Below are positions 43,317-49,559 of a stretch of 49,559 bases of DNA, one piece after another (position 1 is the first letter of the stretch; each line of letters opens with the position of its first letter). The notes beneath the pieces are model-generated. The model saw only the letters and a list, made by a program, of their open reading frames with translations, ran no database searches and was not told the DNA's origin. The DNA comes from Mageeibacillus sp. UBA5770. Lineage in GTDB: Bacteria; Bacillota_A; Clostridia; Saccharofermentanales; Saccharofermentanaceae. Made by a program: the position numbers and the translations under genes. The DNA is taken from assembly GCA_002418705.1 (NCBI GenBank), contig DIEQ01000129.1, forward strand, positions 1-49,559, written 5' to 3'.

Positions 43317-44456
43317 ATGCCATTTCCAAAAACAAGAAGCGCATTGCATCTCTCAAATATAGAGATTTCTGAACTGAAGGCAATATCTAAATCAAGAACC
43401 AGAAATAATTCTGAAGTGCAGCGGGCACGTATTCTGTTAGCTTATTATCGCAATACACCAATTGCCGTAATTGCAAGAAACGAAAAAGTAAGCCGCCCCA
43501 CTGTTGAGCGGTGTGTCGACAAAGCGCTTTCCGCCGGATACAAAACCGCGTTAATTGATATTAAACGTTCCGGCAGACCTCCAATTATTATTGCAGACGC
43601 AAAAGCATGGGTAGTTAAGTTAGCCTGCAATAGACCTGTTGATTATGGTTATGCCGCTGAACGCTGGACACTTAGCCAACTTGCCGCTCATGTACGAAAA
43701 AACTGTGAGATAGAAGGATTCCGTTGTCTTAGAAAAGTTAACAAGACTGCCATTAAACGAATTCTTGATGAGCAACCAGTTCAACCCCATAAAACAAAAT
43801 ACTATCTGGTTCGCAAAGATCCGGAGTTCGATGCCAAAATGGCCCAAGTGCTTGTGGTTTACCAAGAAGTAAATCAATTCAATGATGATGTCAATTTATA
43901 TTCTAAGCATAAAAAGGCAACTGTCAGTTATGATGAAAAACCGGGAATCCAGGCAATCGCTGGGATAGCCAAAGATCTTCCGCCCGAACCAGGCAAACAT
44001 AAGAGTTGGGGTAGAGATTATGAGTACCGTAGACTCGGCACATTATTCCTGCTGGCTGGAATAGATCTACATGATGGTTTCATTCTATCTATAATACGCG
44101 AGTGTCACAGGAGTTTAGAATTTACTGAATTTCTGCAAGTCCTACACGAACACTATGACCTGGCCTGGCAAATACGGGTTATTCTTGATAATCATTCTGC
44201 TCATGTATCAAAGGAAACCATGCAATGGCTGAAGCAATATCCCAACAGGTTCGAGTTTGTATTTACTCCAAAACATGGCCCATGGCTCAATATGATTGAA
44301 ATGTTTTTTAGTAAAATGACGCGCTCTTTTCTTCGGTCTTTGCGAGTCAGTACAAAAGAAGAGTTAAAGCTGCGTATTAACCAATATATGGATGAAGTCA
44401 ACGCTGACCCAGTTGTTTTTAAATGGAAATATCGACTGGACGAATTAACAGTATAA
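43317..44456 (+). CDS. IS630-family transposase
   Basis: A 379-residue transposase with a GGAGG site before ATG. The N-terminal half has two helix-turn-helix units (NNSEVQRARILLAYYRNTPI, AVIARNEKVSRPTVERCVDK). The DDE catalytic domain shows SYDEKPGIQAIAG (first Asp), IRVILDNHSAHVSKETMQWL (second Asp), and GPWLNMIEMFFSKMTRSFLR (Glu). Length and motifs are normal, so the element could still move. The stop lies five bases before the right inverted repeat. Confidence 0.96.
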   Translation: MPFPKTRSALHLSNIEISELKAISKSRTRNNSEVQRARILLAYYRNTPIAVIARNEKVSRPTVERCVDKALSAGYKTALIDIKRSGRPPIIIADAKAWVVKLACNRPVDYGYAAERWTLSQLAAHVRKNCEIEGFRCLRKVNKTAIKRILDEQPVQPHKTKYYLVRKDPEFDAKMAQVLVVYQEVNQFNDDVNLYSKHKKATVSYDEKPGIQAIAGIAKDLPPEPGKHKSWGRDYEYRRLGTLFLLAGIDLHDGFILSIIRECHRSLEFTEFLQVLHEHYDLAWQIRVILDNHSAHVSKETMQWLKQYPNRFEFVFTPKHGPWLNMIEMFFSKMTRSFLRSLRVSTKEELKLRINQYMDEVNADPVVFKWKYRLDELTV

Positions 44457-44460
44457 TTAG

Positions 44461-44490
44461 TTATGTAACGTTATTTATGATACTGTATAC
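44461..44490 (-). repeat. Right terminal inverted repeat of the IS630 element
   Basis: The reverse complement begins GTATACAGTATCA and pairs with the left repeat at 24 of 30 positions. It starts four bases after the transposase stop codon. Confidence 0.88.
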
Positions 44491-45509
44491 TAGATATTCA
44501 AAAACAACGTCTTTGGCTTTCTCGCCCCCACAGTTTTAATGACCCCTTCGATTGCAATGTCGGCTATGATATTGAAGAATATGAAAGACGGTATCTAATT
44601 CAATACATTAAAAATAATATCAGCGCTGACCAAGGAAAGGAAAATGAAAATTTTACAGTCGAAGAACTGAATAGAATTCAACGATCAAAAACATATATGC
44701 ATCACCTTGAATCTTTTTACCACGGAACCGAAGAATATTATGATGTTAAAAGGAAAATCCTCGAAGGAAAAAGCGAGGACATTAATCGTAAAATTAGAGA
44801 GATAATTTCGAAGTCAAAAGAAGATATTGAAAATAAAATAGTAAAAATAAGACGTGCTAATATTCGGGTTGCTTGCTTTTCTGCACTTACCAAAGATGAA
44901 AAATTTAAGAAAAACATTGCTATGTGGTCTCATTATGCAGATAACCATAAGGGTTTCTGCGTAGAATACGACTTGTCATTTTTAAATGATCCAACATCAT
45001 TTACAATAGAGGATCACAAATATTACGACGAATCGTATCATCAAATATACTTAGAGGAGAGGTTGAGAGCTGCTATCAAAGCTGGCCTTTTTCCTGTTAT
45101 TTATACTAGCAGTAGAATGAATATTCCATTCACGAAATTACAAAGTATTAAGATTGATGATGATGGTAATCTCAAGCACAATAACGACATAGATGCCATT
45201 CTTTATAAAACATATATTGTAAAATCTTCTAATTGGAGCTATGAAAAAGAATGGCGATTAATTATAGATGGAACAATTTCAAATTATTACGATAACAAGA
45301 TACCATTTCCATATATTAAGCGAGTTTATTTGGGTTGTAAAATGGATGCACAGACAAAAAGTACAATTATGGATATTGGAAAAGAACTACATTTTGAAGT
45401 GGTTCCACTGATAATGAATGAAAATAAGTTCATTTTAGAGGAAGAGAATATTCGATATTTAGAATGGGACCGAGAATGGCACAGAAAATTCAATAATCCT
45501 TTTAAATAA
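44491..45509 (+). pseudogene. DUF2971 protein, 5' end cut off by the IS630 insertion
   Basis: The frame is open from the IS right end: QRLWLSRPHSFNDPFDCNVG matches the first conserved block of DUF2971. It continues through the ATG at 44697 without a break. The rest has the other hallmarks, NIAMWSHYADNHKGFCVEYD and YKTYIVKSSNWSYEKEWRLI. Only about 20-40 N-terminal residues are missing. DUF2971 proteins often occur in defence or accessory islands and their activity is unknown. The gene is markedly AT-rich compared with what follows. A shorter product from ATG 44697 (270 residues) could still be made but would lack the first motif. Confidence 0.87.
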
Positions 45510-45517
45510 TATACAGA

Positions 45518-45571
45518 TGCTAACCACAGCTTGGAGAGGGACGCGTAAAAAGCCGCGCGCCCCTCAAGCTA
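45518..45571 (+). repeat. attC-like folded site after the DUF2971 gene
   Basis: Nine bases after the DUF2971 stop lies TGCTAAC, and then a 15-bp hairpin (45528-45545 with 45556-45570). Its left arm carries exactly three unpaired extra bases (G, A, A) against a perfect right arm, enclosing a short spacer. Extrahelical bases on one arm and TAAC at the edge are the hallmarks of integron attC sites. The outer right core site (GTTRRRY) is not clear, so it may be degraded. Confidence 0.5.
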
Positions 45572-45596
45572 ATCATTCTCATGAAAGGAGAATTAA

Positions 45597-45971
45597 GTGA
45601 CCATGCCAATCAAACTGTCAGACATCATCCATATTGAAGATCCCACTCAGTGTAAGTTGCACTTGGCGTGCAGGAACGAGGATTGGGTTAGCCCACTTGA
45701 CGAATATGTGGCTGATTACAAGAACTGTCTTGGCTGGAATGAATGGCGCGGCAATAGAAATGACTGGACCAGAGATTTTGTCTTTTCGTTGATGGAATTC
45801 TATCCTCGATCTGACGCTTGGCTATTTGTTGGTATATTCAAAGTCCTTCAGCGCCAAGATGACCATTACGTTCTAGAAGAAGTCGAAGATTACAAAAAGT
45901 TCGTAGGGAGGGTAATTCTGTCTTTCCATAGATACCAAGGAATGAGAGAATCCGGTTGTGGACGTAGATGA
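45597..45971 (+). pseudogene. N-terminal domain of a GIY-YIG-associated protein, truncated
   Basis: GTG 45597 follows AAAGGAG by six bases. The 124-codon frame reads IKLSDIIHIEDPTQCKLHLA, CRNEDWVSPLDEYVADYKNC, NEWRGNRNDWTRDFVFSLME and DYKKFVGRVILSFHRYQGMR. I recognise this as the N-terminal domain that usually precedes a GIY-YIG nuclease domain in proteins of about 280 residues. After YQGMR the sequence changes and stops within the start of the next gene, so a deletion removed the nuclease half. The remaining domain may still be made. Confidence 0.7.
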
Positions 45972-47314
45972 CAAATAAGAAAAAATTAAGCAATCCATTC
46001 TCCACCGGCGGTGGCGGTATCCATTTTGAAGCGCATGTCCAAGCGTTATTTGTCGCGCTGATGCTTACCGGCGGGCACGCTCCCTGTCTTCCCTGCTGGC
46101 CCATTGCGGGAATCAAACTTCAGGGCAAGATTGACGGCTTTGATACAGACGACCTCGTTGTTTTCGTAGAAAACCCAAACAGTAGGGAACAGCGGAAACT
46201 TCTCGGGCAGGTCAAGCATTCTGTTGCCATTACGCAAGGCAGCGCTCTGTTTGGGGAGGTGATGCAGGCCGCCTGGAATGATTTCAATAATCCGAAGGTG
46301 TTCACACGAGATAAGGATATTATTGCGCTGATCACAGGCCCGCTCAGCGCTATCGACGCACACAATGTACAATGGCTGCTAAACCAGGCGAGGCACACCA
46401 AGAACGTTGATGAGTTTTTCAGAAACGTCCAGCAGGCGAATTTCAGCCCTCCCAAGAGTAGCGAGAAACTGGAGGTCATTCAGCACCACTTGAAGGCAGC
46501 AAACGGCGGCAACGATGTTTCAGGGGACGAACTCTATGACTTCCTGAACCACTTTCATTTACTTAGCTACGATCTTGGTAACGAGTTCGGTGTTGTCCTG
46601 TCTCTGCTGTATTCCCACATTTCCCAATTCCAGCAGCAGGATCCGCAGTGGGTCTGGTCACGGGTTGTCGATATCGTACAAACATGGAATCAAGATGCCG
46701 GTACAATCACGCACGGCAAGCTGCCGGACGACCTTCTGGAAGCATTTAAACAAAAGGCCGTGGCGGAGATGCCCGAGGAGTTCAAGGCGGAACAGAAACC
46801 TAAAACCGATTGGACTCAGCACCCAGACGCTACCTACATAGCCTTGGCAGTTCTGATTGGCGCTTGGCAAGACAAAAGTCAATGCGACCTTGAGGCGATA
46901 ACCCAACTGCTCGGCATCAGTTATGAAGAGTGGCTGAAGAAGGCACGGGAAATATTGCACTGCCCTGATAGCCCGTTGTCTCTTAAAAACGGCATCTGGA
47001 AAGTTATTAATCGAGCTGAACTTTGGAACCTGCTGGGATCGCGCATCCTTGATCAGAACCTCGATACATTTAGGTCGCTTGCTGTTTCCGTACTGAAGGA
47101 GCCAGATCCCGCTTTTGAACTGCCCGCCAAAGAGCGATACGCGGCAAGCATTCATGGCAAGGTGCTGAAGTGTTCACATGTATTGCGAAAAGGCATCGCC
47201 GAGGGTTTGGCCATTCTGGGCAGCCAGCCGGAGTCGTGCGCTAACTGCTCGCAAGGGAAAGCTGAAGCAACCTGCGTATTGGTAATACGTGAACTTTTGA
47301 CCGATGCTGCCTAG
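45968..47314 (+). CDS. Putative defence protein, N-terminal part: PD-(D/E)XK-like nuclease domain (ends at in-frame TAG)
   Basis: A 448-codon frame that starts in a four-base overlap with the truncated upstream gene. NPFSTGGGGIHFEAHVQALF resembles the first helix of Mrr/DUF4297-like nucleases. KIDGFDTDDLVVFVENPNS and KLLGQVKHSVAITQG supply an Asp and a Q-x-K that fit a PD-(D/E)XK core. After a helical region with LLSYDLGNEFGVVLSLLYSH, there is a winged-helix-like stretch (LGISYEEWLKKAREILHCPD). No Walker A was found. The TAG at 47312-47314 interrupts the frame, which continues to 49507; the whole would be about 1,179 residues. Confidence 0.7.
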   Translation: MTNKKKLSNPFSTGGGGIHFEAHVQALFVALMLTGGHAPCLPCWPIAGIKLQGKIDGFDTDDLVVFVENPNSREQRKLLGQVKHSVAITQGSALFGEVMQAAWNDFNNPKVFTRDKDIIALITGPLSAIDAHNVQWLLNQARHTKNVDEFFRNVQQANFSPPKSSEKLEVIQHHLKAANGGNDVSGDELYDFLNHFHLLSYDLGNEFGVVLSLLYSHISQFQQQDPQWVWSRVVDIVQTWNQDAGTITHGKLPDDLLEAFKQKAVAEMPEEFKAEQKPKTDWTQHPDATYIALAVLIGAWQDKSQCDLEAITQLLGISYEEWLKKAREILHCPDSPLSLKNGIWKVINRAELWNLLGSRILDQNLDTFRSLAVSVLKEPDPAFELPAKERYAASIHGKVLKCSHVLRKGIAEGLAILGSQPESCANCSQGKAEATCVLVIRELLTDAA

Positions 47315-47317
47315 GTT

Positions 47318-49507
47318 TTGTGGGGCAGTCTGAACGGTTTGCTGCCTACTCTGGCCGAATCCGCCCCGGGTGAATTTCTTGATGCGGTGGAGAAGGCAAT
47401 GCGTCTGACGCCCTGTCCCTTTGATGAACTTTTTTCCCAGGAAGGCAACGGAATCACCGGCCGCAATTATTTAACCGGCCTGCTCTGGGCATTGGAAGGG
47501 CTGGCCTGGGATGAACAATATCTGGTTCGAGTCTGTGTTGCGCTTGGTGAACTTGCCAGCCATGACCCCGGCGGCCAGTGGGCCAATCGTCCATCCAATT
47601 CGCTTGCAACCATTTTGCTGCCCTGGCTGCCGCAAACGCTGGCATCTGTTGATAAACGCAAGGTGGCGGTGCGGACGATTCTTAATGAATGGCCGGATAT
47701 CGCCTGGAATCTGATCATTCAGCTTCTTCCCGGTCAGTACCAAACCTCTTTTGGATCGCACAAACCAAGCTGGCGCAAGACCATCCCCGATGATTGGGGA
47801 AAAGGGGTTACGCATCAGGAATACTGGCAGCAGGCATCTTTTTACGCGGAACTTGCGGTGGCTGCGGCAGGCCAAGATACGGATAGGCTTTCCGCATTGA
47901 TTGACCATTTTGATAACCTGCCTGAACCCGCTTTTGATCAACTTCTCCAAGTTCTTACCTCCAAGCCCATTTCAGAACTTCCCGAAGAACAACGACTTTC
48001 GATTTGGGACCATCTCACGAAATTCACAAACAAGCACCGGCGGCACTCCGATGCGAAATGGGCATTGCCCGACGAACTGATTACCCGCATTGAACAAGTT
48101 GCCGAACAACTCGCCCCCACAAACCCGTTCAATTTATATCAGCACCTCTTTACTGATCGTGATTTTGATCTCTACGAAGAGAGCGGCGATTGGGAGGAGC
48201 AGCGCAAGAAACTCGAAACCCGACGTGAAGCGGCCATTTTGGAAATCTTTCAGCAAGATGGTGCCGAGGGTGTCATCCGATTTGCCGAATCCGTTTCTTC
48301 ACCCGGTCAGGTCGGGCACGCGCTTGGCGTTATTACCGATTCAGTCATTGAGCGAACCTTTTTGCCTCACTTCCTGGATTCAGCGGACAACAGACGCAAG
48401 GCATTAGTGAGCGGTTTTATCTGGCGGCGTTACCACCTCAAAGGCTGGGCGTGGTGTGACGAAATCAATAAATCTGATTGGACGCCAGAGCAAGTAGGAC
48501 AATTCCTGGCTTGTTTGCCATTTACGAAGGGGGCATGGGATCGCGCTTCTGAATGGTTTCAGGCGCACGAGGGTGAATACTGGACCCGCACCGGCGCGAA
48601 TGCCTATCAGGCTGATGGCGATTTTGCCATTGCCATTGAGAAACTGATTGAACATGGCAGACCACACGCGGCAATCAACTGCCTGGACAGGATGCGCCAT
48701 GACAAGCAGCCAATCGATAGTAATCAATGTGTTCGAGCGTTGCTCGCAGCGCTTTCCTCCAGTGAGCCTAGCTACACCATGGACGGGTACCACATCGTCG
48801 AACTGATCAAGTTTCTTCAGGCAGAGCCCTCGGTTAACCAGGACGACCTCTTTAGAGTCGAGTGGGCATATGTTCCCTTGCTCGACGGTCATAGAGGTGC
48901 CGCGCCCCAACTCCTTGAAAGCAGACTGGCCAATGACCCCGAGTTCTTTTGCGAGGTAATTCGACTGATCTACCGTTCCAAGAAAGAAGATCAGCCGTCG
49001 AAAAAACCCACCGAGGAATCAAAGGCAATCGCAACAAATGCTTGGCGGCTACTGCATGAGTGGAAGACACCGCCTGGAACACAAAAAGATGGAACGTTCA
49101 GCGAAGAGCGCTTTACTGAATGGCTCCAAAGAGTAAAGGAAGTCTGTACGGAATCCGGCCATCTGGAAGTTGGACTCATCAATATTGGCGAAGTATTGAT
49201 TCACACCCCACCCGATCCAGACGGCTTATGGATACGCCGCGCTGTCGCTGCTGTACTGAATGACCGTGAAGCTGATGACATGCGCAATGGCTTTAGAACA
49301 GGGACATACAACTCACGCGGTGTTCATTGGGTTGATCCAACCGGCAAACCGGAGAGAGAACTGGCTGGGCAGTTTCGAAGTAAAGCCGAGGAAGTAGAGA
49401 ACGCTGGTTTTCAGCGATTTGCCGTTACCTTGAGAGGTTTGGCGGACGGCTACGACCGAGAGGCTGAACGAATAATTAACGATCACGAAGACCGGGAAGA
49501 TGGGTAA
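47318..49507 (+). CDS. Putative defence protein, C-terminal helical-repeat part (in frame after TAG)
   Basis: 729 codons in the same frame as the previous entry, separated by a single TAG plus one codon. They are rich in Trp and Leu, mostly helical, with repeat-like pieces (SLNGLLPTLAESAPGEFLDA, LLPWLPQTLASVDKRKVAVR, HLTKFTNKHRRHSDAKWALP, CDEINKSDWTPEQVGQFLAC). The C-terminus AEEVENAGFQRFAVTLRGLA and DGYDREAERI looks conserved. I know similar sequences only as large unassigned proteins; the overall plan of nuclease plus long helical sensor resembles anti-phage proteins of the Avs type, but no STAND NTPase is present. No ribosome site precedes TTG 47318, so separate translation is doubtful. 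Confidence 0.7.
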   Translation: MWGSLNGLLPTLAESAPGEFLDAVEKAMRLTPCPFDELFSQEGNGITGRNYLTGLLWALEGLAWDEQYLVRVCVALGELASHDPGGQWANRPSNSLATILLPWLPQTLASVDKRKVAVRTILNEWPDIAWNLIIQLLPGQYQTSFGSHKPSWRKTIPDDWGKGVTHQEYWQQASFYAELAVAAAGQDTDRLSALIDHFDNLPEPAFDQLLQVLTSKPISELPEEQRLSIWDHLTKFTNKHRRHSDAKWALPDELITRIEQVAEQLAPTNPFNLYQHLFTDRDFDLYEESGDWEEQRKKLETRREAAILEIFQQDGAEGVIRFAESVSSPGQVGHALGVITDSVIERTFLPHFLDSADNRRKALVSGFIWRRYHLKGWAWCDEINKSDWTPEQVGQFLACLPFTKGAWDRASEWFQAHEGEYWTRTGANAYQADGDFAIAIEKLIEHGRPHAAINCLDRMRHDKQPIDSNQCVRALLAALSSSEPSYTMDGYHIVELIKFLQAEPSVNQDDLFRVEWAYVPLLDGHRGAAPQLLESRLANDPEFFCEVIRLIYRSKKEDQPSKKPTEESKAIATNAWRLLHEWKTPPGTQKDGTFSEERFTEWLQRVKEVCTESGHLEVGLINIGEVLIHTPPDPDGLWIRRAVAAVLNDREADDMRNGFRTGTYNSRGVHWVDPTGKPERELAGQFRSKAEEVENAGFQRFAVTLRGLADGYDREAERIINDHEDREDG

Positions 49508-49514
49508 TCTCAAT

Positions 49515-49559
49515 GCCTAACAACCGCATCAACGCGGACTGGCAATTCCGCTGCGCTCC
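49515..49559 (+). repeat. Start of an attC-like site at the right window edge
   Basis: GCCTAAC (49515-49521), eight bases after the last stop, fits the attC outer core RYYYAAC. It is followed by GCGGA (49534-49538) and TCCGC (49547-49551) with an 8-base loop. The window ends before the other half could be seen. It lies at the same distance from a stop codon as the site after DUF2971. Confidence 0.4.

Larger units (their letters stand above)
43227..44490 (+). mobile_element. IS630-family insertion sequence
   Basis: An element of about 1.26 kb bounded by 30-bp imperfect inverted repeats with 24 of 30 matches, carrying one intact DDE transposase. IS630 elements insert at TA and duplicate it; TA is present at both ends, but the exact tip cannot be fixed by eye. 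It is inserted in the 5' region of a DUF2971 gene, whose frame resumes directly after the right end. Confidence 0.92.

Noticed and set aside
45968..49507. Assignment as a classical Avs/STAND anti-phage NTPase
   Set aside because: No Walker A or Walker B motif could be found in either part, so the STAND label is not supported.
1..49559. CRISPR arrays, tRNA or rRNA genes
   Set aside because: No regularly spaced direct repeats, cloverleaf-like sequence or rRNA signature was noticed on reading; a dedicated scan was not possible.

Overview
The window looks like a chromosome segment of an anaerobic, low-to-mid GC Firmicute, most likely Clostridia. The evidence is strong AGGAGG-type ribosome binding sites, GTG/TTG starts, a YesM/YesN-type two-component system, a VanW protein, Arr-type rifampin ADP-ribosyltransferases, a yxlE-F-G-like ABC operon, DUF4143 ATPases and several Gram-positive regulators. 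Species cannot be assigned. Most genes lie on the minus strand. I saw no rRNA, tRNA or CRISPR array. The segment is an accessory, decaying region: I count more than fifteen truncated, frameshifted or nonsense-split genes.

Layout. 0-9.8 kb: the start of an AraC-type regulator, a small kinase-like protein, an XRE regulator/PLDc_N/ABC ATPase/ABC permease operon, a MerR regulator with a textbook 19-bp-spacer promoter divergent from a GyrI-like protein, a coupled GNAT / alpha-toroid / DUF1697 operon, a NapH-like Fe-S membrane protein, a putative immunity protein next to a DUF1905 stub, and a DUF4126 membrane protein. 9.9-13.1 kb: copy 1 of a segmental duplication, with a DUF4143-ATPase tail and four linked genes (Cys-motif membrane protein, membrane protein, lipoprotein, unknown). 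13.7-23.0 kb: an intact sugar-uptake and sensing block. A YesN-like regulator, YesM-like kinase and a second sugar-binding lipoprotein probably sense a pentose or hexofuranose-type sugar and control the adjacent YtfQ-R-T-YjfF-like ABC importer. 23.4-29.0 kb: copy 2 of the duplication, with the full DUF4143 ATPase, bracketed by two different arr genes and holding a TnsA remnant.

29-36 kb: a VanW protein, then a gene graveyard (GNAT, methyltransferase, FMN-reductase-like, DUF4386, YhfC, MarR, HicB and alpha/beta-hydrolase pieces) with a Phd/RelE toxin-antitoxin pair. 35.8-38.4 kb: a compact ywbE / ArsC-like / trpB / trpA operon. 38.5-39.7 kb: an orphan HicB and an intact RelB/RelE pair. 39.8-42.9 kb: a broken AddA/AddB-like helicase-nuclease locus. 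43.2-44.5 kb: an IS630-family element with recognisable inverted repeats, inserted into the 5' part of a DUF2971 gene. 45.5-49.6 kb: a block that looks more GC-rich, framed by two integron attC-like sequences. It carries a truncated GIY-YIG-associated N-domain and a large putative nuclease/helical-repeat protein, probably phage defence, split by one in-frame TAG.

The most interesting items are the sugar-sensing block with its own sensor binding protein, the duplicated and differentially decayed lipoprotein/membrane-protein cassette, and the attC-flanked putative defence block at the right edge.
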